Source: Chryseobacterium bernardetii
Lineage (GTDB): Bacteria > Bacteroidota > Bacteroidia > Flavobacteriales > Weeksellaceae
Direction of reading: 5' to 3'
Assembly (NCBI RefSeq): GCF_003815975.1
Contig: NZ_CP033932.1
Span: 2,771,501-2,835,500, forward strand
DNA: 64,000 nucleotides
Both the position numbers and the translations under genes were made by a program. Positions 43,057 to 51,566 of this stretch are shown in pieces (position 1 is the first letter of the stretch; each line of letters begins with the position of its first letter). The notes beneath the pieces were generated by a model. The model was not told the origin of the DNA, searched no databases, and saw only the letters and a program-made list of their open reading frames with translations.

Positions 43057-45468
43057 CTAACTTCCCACTCTCTGCTTAAGATCATCTGCTCCTCCTGTCT
43101 TTCTGGGCTGGCCATTTTTAGAAGAACCAAAATTATAGGTGTAAGAAAGGGTTACCACACGTGTATCTCTCTTTACTGCAAAGTTTTCTAAATAATCATT
43201 ATAAACAGTCTGCCCTTTTATATTGCTTGTAAAGAACATATCCGTGAAAGAGAATTTCAGTATGCTGTTGTTTTTAAATTTCTTCTGAGCTCCAATATTC
43301 AGATACCAGACCGGACTCATATCCAGATAGGCATACACTTCTCTTGCTTTATAATTTCCTGTAAGTTCTGCAGTGTAACCGTTGCCAAGCTTGAATGAAT
43401 TGATGCTATTGATATTAAAGGTGAAGTTTCCTTTATTATTGATTTGTGTTCCGGAAACATTTCCGGTATAGGAACCATAGTAAAAATTAGCACTGTTGTT
43501 CATATCCCACCATTTGGTCACTTTTACCGGGACAATGAGATACAGGCCGAAGTTAGACGCAGAATTGAGGTTTTCAATGGTCTGTACTGTAATGATCTGT
43601 CCGTTTTCCACTACAGGTTTAAGGATATCTGTAATATTGTCTGAGGTTTTGCTGTAGCTTAATGTGGCGAAATATTTGTTGCTAAGGCTGTAGGTTAGCT
43701 CATAATTCATTGTGGTCTGGGCATTCAGGTCAGGGTTTCCGGCTTTCAGAGTGGTGGGATCAAGGTAGAATTTAAAAGGATTAAGCTGGTTATAGCTTGG
43801 TCTTGTGATTCTTCTGCTGAAATTGACCTCAAGGTTGCTTTTATCCGTGATATCATAAGAAAAAACAGCACTTGGAAATAATTGTGTATAATTTCTTTTA
43901 TTGATCTGGTTGGTGGTAAGCTGGGTTCCTTTTACATTGGTGTTTTCCATTCTTAAGCCTGTCGTGGCTTTGAATTTATCCCATTTTTTTGAGACATTCC
44001 CATACAATGCATTAATATTTTCTTCATAAATAAAATGGTTGGTTTTGGAAAGGTCGGGGATAAGCACTCCGGAACTGGCATTGAAGAATTTCAGATCGTT
44101 ATCTGTTTTTACAAAGCTGGTTTTAATTCCCGTTTCCAGTTTCCAATCATTTTTAAAGTTTTTATTCAGATCAGATTTTAAGGAATAAATGTTCAGTTTT
44201 CCGTCCATATCCCCTTTGATAATATCCAGGTTATCCGTTCCATCGGCTATTTCATGAGTTCTTGTATCAAAACTTTGCAGTGAAGAATTAACATAATTAA
44301 TATAGTCAAAATCAGTAGAAATTTCAGAACCTAAGGAGTCAATTGTGTATTTGTGGTTAAGATTGAAAGAAAGGTTCGTCCAGCGGTCGTTTGAGGCATT
44401 TACAGTAGTGAAAGTGCTTTCCGGAAGATGATTGCTTCCCAGGGTTACATTGGAATTATCACCGTTGATATTGAACTTGTTAGACACCAATCCTACAGAA
44501 AAGCCAAGTACGTTTTTATCATCCAGATAATAATCCATTCCTGCTTTGGCTACATGACTGTTGAACTTGAATTTCAGATAATTATCCTGTATATATGCTT
44601 TCCTGAAATTGTTGTTCTCATAAAAATTTCTATCCAGTACCAATCCGTTATAGGCTTCCCTGTAAGCAAAACTGTAGTTCCCGAAAATATTGATCTTTTT
44701 ATTTCTGTGATTGATGCTGAAGCTATTGTTGTTCTTTACATATTTTCCGGTTCCTAAAGAGGTGGAAATACTTCCGTTGGTGCCTTTTCTCTGTTCTTTT
44801 TTAAGTTTGATATTAATAATGGAAGATCCTGCTGCATCATATTTTGAAGAAGGATTGGTGATGAATTCTATTTTATCAATGGTAGAGGAAGGGATTCCTT
44901 TAAGATAGTTGGCAAGATCACTTCCTGTCATGGGAGTATTTTTTCCATCAATCTGGATCAGCAGATTTCCTTTTCCGCGGAGGCTGATATTGTCATTGTT
45001 ATCAATATTGATTCCCGGAGCCTTTTCCAAAACTTCAAAAGCTGAATTTCCAGTGCTGGCAATGCTGTTTTCTACATTCATAATCATCTTGCCATCCTGC
45101 CTTTCAATCATGGGCCTGGCTTTGGTAATCGTAACTCCCTCAATAGATTTTATAGTAAGATCAATAGAAGGAAGGGTAGTATTATCTGCTAATGAAATAT
45201 TGTCTGAGTGGTAAACCTCAGATCCGTTTCTGCTGATTTTTAAGTGATAGGCACCGCTTTTAAGATCACTGAACCCAAATTTTCCATTGGAATCTGCAAT
45301 TTCTGTTTTTATCAGTTTATTGTCAGCATCTAAAAGGCTGATCTCCATCTGTTGTACCTTGTCAGATTTAATACTGCCCGACAGGGAAAAATTCTGTATT
45401 GTTTGGGCTGATAGCAAGCTGGTGAACAGCAGCAGCCACAAATAAATGAGCGAAAGTATTCTGGTCAT
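43057..45468 (-). CDS. TonB-dependent receptor-like outer-membrane protein
   Basis: This 803-residue protein has a signal peptide ('SLIYLWLLLFTSLLSAQ'), a carboxypeptidase-regulatory-like domain (about 25-105), a plug ('EVLEKAPGINIDNNDNISLR') and a long beta-barrel of the 'outer-membrane beta-barrel family' type. No clear TonB box is visible. The C-terminus has a short disordered tail after the last strand ('LSYTYNFGSS'). It is encoded 6 bases downstream of a MarR regulator that probably controls it. Substrate unknown. Confidence 0.85.
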   Translation of the reverse strand: MTRILSLIYLWLLLFTSLLSAQTIQNFSLSGSIKSDKVQQMEISLLDADNKLIKTEIADSNGKFGFSDLKSGAYHLKISRNGSEVYHSDNISLADNTTLPSIDLTIKSIEGVTITKARPMIERQDGKMIMNVENSIASTGNSAFEVLEKAPGINIDNNDNISLRGKGNLLIQIDGKNTPMTGSDLANYLKGIPSSTIDKIEFITNPSSKYDAAGSSIINIKLKKEQRKGTNGSISTSLGTGKYVKNNNSFSINHRNKKINIFGNYSFAYREAYNGLVLDRNFYENNNFRKAYIQDNYLKFKFNSHVAKAGMDYYLDDKNVLGFSVGLVSNKFNINGDNSNVTLGSNHLPESTFTTVNASNDRWTNLSFNLNHKYTIDSLGSEISTDFDYINYVNSSLQSFDTRTHEIADGTDNLDIIKGDMDGKLNIYSLKSDLNKNFKNDWKLETGIKTSFVKTDNDLKFFNASSGVLIPDLSKTNHFIYEENINALYGNVSKKWDKFKATTGLRMENTNVKGTQLTTNQINKRNYTQLFPSAVFSYDITDKSNLEVNFSRRITRPSYNQLNPFKFYLDPTTLKAGNPDLNAQTTMNYELTYSLSNKYFATLSYSKTSDNITDILKPVVENGQIITVQTIENLNSASNFGLYLIVPVKVTKWWDMNNSANFYYGSYTGNVSGTQINNKGNFTFNINSINSFKLGNGYTAELTGNYKAREVYAYLDMSPVWYLNIGAQKKFKNNSILKFSFTDMFFTSNIKGQTVYNDYLENFAVKRDTRVVTLSYTYNFGSSKNGQPRKTGGADDLKQRVGS

Positions 45469-45474
45469 AGTGTT

Positions 45475-45915
45475 TTACTTTTTAGGGTTGAGACAGTTTT
45501 CTGAAATTTTGAGTAAAGCGGAATACATCATTTCAAGCTCATCTTTTGAAACCCCTTTCAATGCAGCTTCACGGTTAATTTCCACAATATTCTGTACTTC
45601 TCGGATAACTTTTTTACCAGAATCTGTGACTTCAAGGTTTGTTTTTCTGCGGTCATCAGGATGAGCGTGTCTTATAATATATTCGGACTTTACCATTAAA
45701 TCAATAATTCTCGTCACAGAAGCATTGTCCTTGAAAACAAGATCACCAATTTCATTCTGGGTAATTCCCGGGTTTTCCAGAATTGCTTTGATGATCAGCC
45801 ACTGATCAATGGTTATGCTAAAACCATGGGCTTTCAGTTGGCGCTGTGCATAGTTTCTATAGGCTCTGATGGCTTTATCTATGTTGTAGAATATGATTGA
45901 ATTTAATTTTTCCAT
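45475..45915 (-). CDS. MarR-family transcriptional regulator
   Basis: This 146-residue winged-helix protein has 'TIDQWLIIKAILENPGITQN' (recognition region), 'DLVFKDNASVTRIIDLM' and 'DRRKTNLEVTDSGKKVI' (wing), as in MarR. The TonB-receptor gene starts 6 bases after its stop, so it likely autoregulates the pair in response to a small ligand. Confidence 0.9.
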   Translation of the reverse strand: MEKLNSIIFYNIDKAIRAYRNYAQRQLKAHGFSITIDQWLIIKAILENPGITQNEIGDLVFKDNASVTRIIDLMVKSEYIIRHAHPDDRRKTNLEVTDSGKKVIREVQNIVEINREAALKGVSKDELEMMYSALLKISENCLNPKK

Positions 45916-46126
45916 ACTTTCAGATTAAAATGATTTATCAATTATTGATATGTCAATTAATTTGTTGATGGGATTTTTATTTTGTTACAACTTTTTGAAA
46001 AAAACTTATGAATGAATTGAAAATGATAGTTGAATTTGAAAAATATTAATTCAAACTATAGGGAAAATACCTATATGACTTTTAAATAATTTTAAGTATA
46101 CTTGTCATCATAAAAACACAAATTCA

Positions 46127-47203
46127 ATGATTCTTTATTTCACCAAACCTGGGCAGTCCCTTACTGACCTCTGTAATGAGATACAACTTGAAAATCCTGA
46201 ATATTTAAAGGACTATCACAATCTGCGCTGCTCTTTATCGGAGCGCTTTGATGGTGATATTGTTCAGGGAATGAAATTGTATATTCCATCATCATCTGAA
46301 ATCCTTGAGCTCAACAAAAAAATCAGAGACGATAACCAGAGTTTTTATGATTTTCCAGCTAATGGAAAATTCTCTTTTGACTTTAAGCTTTGGGAAGGAA
46401 AGTATCAAATTACCCAGACTGCCTATTCTGACGATACAATGCTCGCAAAATATGAAAACAAAGTAAAATTAGAGTTTGAAGGAATTAAAGATGGGTATTA
46501 TCACTTTCTCTTTTCAGCATTTGATTTCAGAAAAAATGAGGATACTTCAGATACCAAAGTGGATACCCTTGCAAAAATGTGCATAGAGGTTATCTATCCA
46601 ATCCGATATCGTATAGATCCTGAAGGAAAACTTATTGATATTGTACTGACAAAGAAAACAGAAGATATTGTTTCTGAACTAGACTCGATAAAAAACTTCT
46701 TTCCAGATCAATATTCCTCTGATTATGTTGAAAAGATGAAAGATATTGTAAAAAGCTCGGAAATCATTTTACAGAAGTTTAGAAATACGTTATTCAACTC
46801 TTTTATGTTTGGGGCATTCTACAGAGCTCAATTAGGAGATTGGATTACTTCAAATATTTACTATGATTTTTATCCCTGGATCTTTGATGCTCAGCCAATA
46901 CGTTTTGAATTCCAAAATACCTTGCTGGCAAAAGATATTTTAGATGATAAACGGGTAAGAATTCAGCAAAAAGGAATTTCTTCGGATAATCGAAATCTGG
47001 AAGGCCTATACTTTACGGATTCCAGGTTTGATGATAAGACAGATATAGGAAAAGAGCCGATAGATTGTGAACATTTTGCTGAATATTTTTTTAACCGGGA
47101 AAATTTGTCAGTGTATAAAATTGAAGCAGGATTTCAATATTTCGGGCATGAAAATACCCAAAGAGAAGATTTTTTATTAGAAAGAATTACAGATAATTAT
47201 TAG
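46127..47203 (+). CDS. LysM-like T6SS cargo adaptor
   Basis: In this 358-residue protein, residues 1-60 read as a LysM-like module ('FTKPGQSLTDLCNEIQLENP', 'VQGMKLYIPSS'). The rest (about 80-230) is paralogous in pattern to the protein at 520-1224. No signal peptide. It heads a second cargo operon: adaptor, PAAR-like protein, effector, immunity lipoprotein. LysM-containing proteins are used elsewhere to bind tip or toxin proteins in contractile systems; the role here is inferred. Confidence 0.65.
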   Translation: MILYFTKPGQSLTDLCNEIQLENPEYLKDYHNLRCSLSERFDGDIVQGMKLYIPSSSEILELNKKIRDDNQSFYDFPANGKFSFDFKLWEGKYQITQTAYSDDTMLAKYENKVKLEFEGIKDGYYHFLFSAFDFRKNEDTSDTKVDTLAKMCIEVIYPIRYRIDPEGKLIDIVLTKKTEDIVSELDSIKNFFPDQYSSDYVEKMKDIVKSSEIILQKFRNTLFNSFMFGAFYRAQLGDWITSNIYYDFYPWIFDAQPIRFEFQNTLLAKDILDDKRVRIQQKGISSDNRNLEGLYFTDSRFDDKTDIGKEPIDCEHFAEYFFNRENLSVYKIEAGFQYFGHENTQREDFLLERITDNY

Positions 47204-47231
47204 ATTTGAAAAACACCAAAATCACAATACG

Positions 47232-47735
47232 ATGTCAGAAAATACTTCCCCTCACGATGGTAAATATTTCGTGATTCAAAAAGGAAAAGCCCTGTGTAAT
47301 CAAGGGAATCAGTTTCCACAGTTTAAAGTAACCTCACACGAGAAACATTATTGGAATAATAAAGAAGGACAAGCGGATTATTTAGCCGTTACAGAAGATG
47401 ATGTGCAATTCACCCCGCCAGGTCCCAGTTTTGGGCAATGCAAGCTAAAACCAAGTTCAGGCGGTTATTTGCCTTGTGCATTTGCTCCGGCAGGAAAATG
47501 GCAAAAAGCCTATGAGAAAGTAAAGATTATGAATAAAAGCTGTATTACAGAGCTTTCTGAGCTTATGTGCGCAACAGGTGGAAAAATAACCATAAAAGAA
47601 CATGGGCAAACTGCAGAGATAACCCAACAAAATGTCAGGAATGCAGATCCAAAACAGCAGCAGAATATTAACCCATTGCTTGACTACAAAGAATTTCAGG
47701 ATGAACAGGAAGAAGATCTAAACATCTGTAATTAA
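47232..47735 (+). CDS. PAAR-like DUF4280 protein (T6SS spike tip)
   Basis: This 167-residue protein matches DUF4280: 'KYFVIQKGKALCNQGNQFPQ', 'FTPPGPSFGQCKLKPSSGG', 'LPCAFAPAGKWQKAYEKV' and 'LMCATGGKITIKEHG'. These are the conserved Cys/Gly turns of the PAAR-like cone. It would sharpen the VgrG spike and carry the toxin encoded next. Lies 28 bases after the adaptor and 12 bases before the effector. Confidence 0.88.
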   Translation: MSENTSPHDGKYFVIQKGKALCNQGNQFPQFKVTSHEKHYWNNKEGQADYLAVTEDDVQFTPPGPSFGQCKLKPSSGGYLPCAFAPAGKWQKAYEKVKIMNKSCITELSELMCATGGKITIKEHGQTAEITQQNVRNADPKQQQNINPLLDYKEFQDEQEEDLNICN

Positions 47736-47747
47736 AAACACACAAAT

Positions 47748-48011
47748 ATGGGAAAATTAACAATCATTGGAAACGATAAACCTGTAATCGGAAAACAGGA
47801 AATGTATTCTGTTGCTGCGATAAATGGCTGGCTGAATCCTTTACAACCTATTAAAAACCCTTTGCAAGTACCCCAAGCACATTGGGAAGTGATGGTCCAG
47901 ACCAAAACAGGCTGGAGAAAAGGCGGAAGCGATAAAGAAGGTCAAGTAGTTCCTTATATGTTCGGACAGAAAAGCTTATTGCACAAAGGAATCAAAATTG
48001 TTGTACAGTAA
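47748..48011 (+). pseudogene. N-terminal fragment of the T6SS effector, cut by an in-frame stop
   Basis: This 87-codon start of the effector ('MGKLTIIGNDKPVIGKQEMY') ends at a TAA (48009-48011). The same frame stays open straight through to 50459 and the sequence after the stop ('GNDKGELIVHPQRAKEPKIT') continues the same fold without a start codon until a GTG at 48075. A single change (for example from AAA or CAA) would explain the stop. Confidence 0.75.
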
Positions 48012-48074
48012 GGTAACGATAAGGGAGAACTTATTGTCCATCCGCAACGGGCTAAAGAACCAAAAATAACCAGG

Positions 48075-50459
48075 GTGGAACTTCTGGATGCCAATTATAA
48101 ACCTATTCCAAAAGGTAAAAAGCTGAGCTACAAAGACACCATTATTGCAAGAGCCTATTGTGTAGAGATGTTCGGGATGAATATTGCTTTTACCCTTTGG
48201 GAAGATGATGCCCAGGGAGAAGGACATAACCCCACAGTAAATGCTCTGAATAAAATAAACCCTGTCCCTGTTCTTAGCAGAGTGAATGAAAAAGGAATGG
48301 CAGAAGCTGTTTTCAGATTACCTTTTTACACAATGGCTGTACTAATTGCCAATGCACACACTGCATCAGGTGACAAGAGCGAGGGAGCCACCCACGAATA
48401 TTATGTAACGGCTGATGTGGTTAGTAAACATATACAAAAAGCAAGTCCAAACGTTAATGTAGTTAATCCTACTCATAATCCAGAACCTCCAAGAAAAAGA
48501 GAGGTTCCTAAAGGGCATACTCCCTCACCAGCAAAACCTAAAACAACTCCTGCTCTAGAGAAACCCAAACCTAAACCTGATGGGAATTCAGCAAAATTCC
48601 CAGTCACCACGGGCGGGAAAAAGAGTGATGATCCACAAGGAAAGATCCTGAGTGCTGAATTTGTTGATAAAGCTGGAAACAGGCTTCATTCCTCGAAAGT
48701 AGGAACTACTGTAAGAATAAAGATTGTTGCAAAGGAGATGAAAGGTAAAAAAGTCAAGGTGAAAATATGGGAGGAAGATAATATCAAATGGACTCATGAT
48801 ATGATTTTCGAGAACGATTGTATCTTAATTGGTGACAACAATTACCTCAATAATGTACAACTTACAAAGCAAATGTTTGATAAAGCCAATGATGGAGGCA
48901 GTGATAGCGCAAAACAGGATTATTTTATAGAAGTGATCCATAATGATACGTCTGTAAAATCTGTTGTGATGCCTGTAAGTGTGGATGCGGAGCCTACAAG
49001 GGTTGAGAGTGGGGATAGTGCAACGGCTGTTAAAAAAACAAAATTGAAATTTGATAAAGTTGTAGGTCTAGGAAAAGAAGCTATTTTACATATAACAAGT
49101 GAAATTGCAACAGAAATAACTGTTGATAAAAATGGTAAAATAACCTCTTATCCTGATTATGGAGGATATAATGGGATGAATGAATATAAAGAAGGAAATA
49201 AAATATACACTAAAAAATTAGCTAATGGGAAAAGTGCATTTCCATTGTATAAAATGTATATTTATAGGGGAAATAAAACAGGTGAAGCCGTTCAAAAACT
49301 AAAACAAGATATTGAGAATAAGACTCATGAAAATGCAGAAACTACGGTTTTAACTGTCGCAAGACATGCGCAAACCAATAATAAAAATTACGGGTCAGAA
49401 GGTCCGTTACCGCCTAATACAATAACGACCCTTTATAGGATTCGGTATATGCAAGCTTGGAATCATGCAAAAAAGGAAAGTTTTAGATATAGAATTGTAA
49501 GCGATAATACTTCTAATATGAAGCCTTTAAATGACACAAAAAAAGAGGTTTCAAGTGGGGCGATGTCGTTGGGGAATAGGGGCTCAATATCTATTGACCC
49601 GTGGAGTTCGGCAGGTTTAATTGGATGTATAGGAATAAGAAATTCAGATGGAAAAGTTCATTCAAGTTGTGAAAAAGAATATCCTAATCAGGATAAGGAA
49701 AATTATAAATTTATATACCATGCATTAAATAATTATTTAGAAACAATAATTCCTGAGCTAACTGGTGTATATGGAAGACGAGGATATTCCAGCAATGGTA
49801 AAGTAGCTGTGGTAGCTTCTAGATATGAAGAAGAAGTTAAAGTTTTTGTTTTAACAGATTTATTACCTGAATTGAATAATTGTAAACTGAATCTAAAAAA
49901 AGATGGCAGAGAAAAATTCTATGATGAATTTGGAGAATCTGCAATAAAAATGGTGGAAAATCAGAAGAAATCAAATAAATTTAAAGGTCTGTATATTATT
50001 GCACAAAGAAGACAAGAAAATGGACTTAGTTTAACGGTACCTAACAATAATCCCATGAATATCAAAGATAGTGGTGATCTAGGTAAATCCGACTTGTATA
50101 CAAAGGAAGTTTTTAATGGGAAAGAAGTATATATAAATGATGGATTTGGTAAGTTTTCCAGTGTTGAAAAAGGATTTGAGGGATATTTAAAATTACTTAA
50201 TCGTAATTTTAATGATGCTTATACTGCTATACTTGATGACAGCAAAACAATTGATGATTTTTTGTCTGGAATGCAAGATACAGGAAAAAAAGGAGCATAT
50301 GCAACCGATCCTAATTATAAAACTTCCATTAAAGGGATATTCAATGGTGTTGTTAAAGATTATAAAGAAATTTTGAATTATAGACTTTGTAAGGAAAAAT
50401 TAGAGGAAGGGAAAAATAAAATCAAAAAAGATATAGAATTACTTAATAAGCTTAAATAA
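48075..50459 (+). CDS. Peptidoglycan-targeting T6SS effector (after in-frame stop)
   Basis: The 794 codons run from a weak GTG; the intact protein would begin at 47748. Residues 1-300 hold two Ig-like modules ('MNIAFTLWEDDAQG', 'VKVKIWEEDNIKWTHD') split by a Pro/Lys linker. About 350-540 resemble L,D-transpeptidase-type toxins ('GSEGPLPPNTITTLYR', 'SSAGLIGCIGIRN' with a candidate Cys, though the usual partner His is not obvious). About 620-760 resemble glucosaminidases of the GH73 type ('NNNPMNIKDSGDLGKSD', 'GFGKFSSVEKGFEGYLKLL'). DNA from about 49000 on is far more AT-rich, suggesting toxin-module exchange. The next gene starts 5 bases later. Confidence 0.7.
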   Translation: MELLDANYKPIPKGKKLSYKDTIIARAYCVEMFGMNIAFTLWEDDAQGEGHNPTVNALNKINPVPVLSRVNEKGMAEAVFRLPFYTMAVLIANAHTASGDKSEGATHEYYVTADVVSKHIQKASPNVNVVNPTHNPEPPRKREVPKGHTPSPAKPKTTPALEKPKPKPDGNSAKFPVTTGGKKSDDPQGKILSAEFVDKAGNRLHSSKVGTTVRIKIVAKEMKGKKVKVKIWEEDNIKWTHDMIFENDCILIGDNNYLNNVQLTKQMFDKANDGGSDSAKQDYFIEVIHNDTSVKSVVMPVSVDAEPTRVESGDSATAVKKTKLKFDKVVGLGKEAILHITSEIATEITVDKNGKITSYPDYGGYNGMNEYKEGNKIYTKKLANGKSAFPLYKMYIYRGNKTGEAVQKLKQDIENKTHENAETTVLTVARHAQTNNKNYGSEGPLPPNTITTLYRIRYMQAWNHAKKESFRYRIVSDNTSNMKPLNDTKKEVSSGAMSLGNRGSISIDPWSSAGLIGCIGIRNSDGKVHSSCEKEYPNQDKENYKFIYHALNNYLETIIPELTGVYGRRGYSSNGKVAVVASRYEEEVKVFVLTDLLPELNNCKLNLKKDGREKFYDEFGESAIKMVENQKKSNKFKGLYIIAQRRQENGLSLTVPNNNPMNIKDSGDLGKSDLYTKEVFNGKEVYINDGFGKFSSVEKGFEGYLKLLNRNFNDAYTAILDDSKTIDDFLSGMQDTGKKGAYATDPNYKTSIKGIFNGVVKDYKEILNYRLCKEKLEEGKNKIKKDIELLNKLK

Positions 50460-50463
50460 ATAC

Positions 50464-51555
50464 ATGCAGACTATCAAAATATTCTTTTTTTTATATAGTT
50501 TTTTATTTTGTTTCACAAGCTGTGATGGACAAAAATCAAAAAACAGCACATGTTCAGTTGACAATGCTATAAAGACCATCAACTCATTACCTGAAGTTCA
50601 AAAACAGAGTAAATTTGTGGATTCTTTATCAAAAAACAGACAACATTTATCGTTTATGACAGACACGATAAAATATAATAATAAACAATATTACAGAATT
50701 AAAACAGGTTTCAGTGGCCAATTTCATTGGGAAACCTATACTATTTTTTACGTTGATAAAAATAATTGTAAAAGTGTAATGGTTGATGAAACAATCTCAG
50801 GTGACATTATTACATTAGAGAAGTGGAGAAATTTAAATAAAAAAAATAAAATGATTATATTAAATAATTCAGCAGATAATGTAGAGTTTTCAGATCTCTT
50901 TAATGAAGGGAGCAATATTAAATTTACCCCAAAAGATCTCAATCTAGATACCCCTGAAATAAAAGAGTTTAAATTCAAATTATCGAACTTTGAATCAAAT
51001 AATTTTAAAACCGAAGAATTTAATATTGATAATTTATCTTTACTGATAAATGACGAAACATTCAGTAATAATGAGAGATATATTGATAGTAGTTGGCTAA
51101 ACTATTTTATTAACAAGTATCCAATTAAACAAAATATTATTAAGCAACTTATGGATCAAGCAATGGAAAAAGAGGATTTTTCTGCTGTAAAGATATTAAG
51201 TAAGTATTATATTTTTTCATTACAACAGATTAAACAATCTGAAGCAAAAAGAGAATATAAAAATTCCTTACATGGCAAGTTAGATACAGAGAATTATTAT
51301 GATCCTGCTTATTCTAAAATAGATGACATATTAGCTTTTATTACTGAAGAATATAAAGAGAATCATATTCAAGACAGTGATGGCTATACAAATCTTAGAA
51401 AAGATAAAACACCAACTTCGGAAATTCTACAAAAAGTAAAATCAGGAGAACATATTGAGGTTTTAGATAATACAGGTGATTGGTTTTTAGTAAAAACTAA
51501 AGAAGGAAAAGAAGGCTATATTCATAAAAGCAGGATAAAATTTCCAAAGTCATAA
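50464..51555 (+). CDS. SH3-domain lipoprotein, putative immunity protein
   Basis: This 363-residue protein has a lipoprotein signal ('FFFLYSFLFCFTSCDGQ', lipid Cys near residue 20). The C-terminal 60 residues form a bacterial SH3 domain ('GYTNLRKDKTPTSEILQKVK', 'GDWFLVKTKEGKEGYIHKS'). It starts 5 bases after the effector stop. A periplasm-facing SH3 protein next to a peptidoglycan-targeting effector fits an immunity protein that masks the active site or the wall substrate. Very AT-rich like the effector's toxin half, so the two probably moved together. Confidence 0.75.
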   Translation: MQTIKIFFFLYSFLFCFTSCDGQKSKNSTCSVDNAIKTINSLPEVQKQSKFVDSLSKNRQHLSFMTDTIKYNNKQYYRIKTGFSGQFHWETYTIFYVDKNNCKSVMVDETISGDIITLEKWRNLNKKNKMIILNNSADNVEFSDLFNEGSNIKFTPKDLNLDTPEIKEFKFKLSNFESNNFKTEEFNIDNLSLLINDETFSNNERYIDSSWLNYFINKYPIKQNIIKQLMDQAMEKEDFSAVKILSKYYIFSLQQIKQSEAKREYKNSLHGKLDTENYYDPAYSKIDDILAFITEEYKENHIQDSDGYTNLRKDKTPTSEILQKVKSGEHIEVLDNTGDWFLVKTKEGKEGYIHKSRIKFPKS

Positions 51556-51566
51556 GACTTCGGAGA

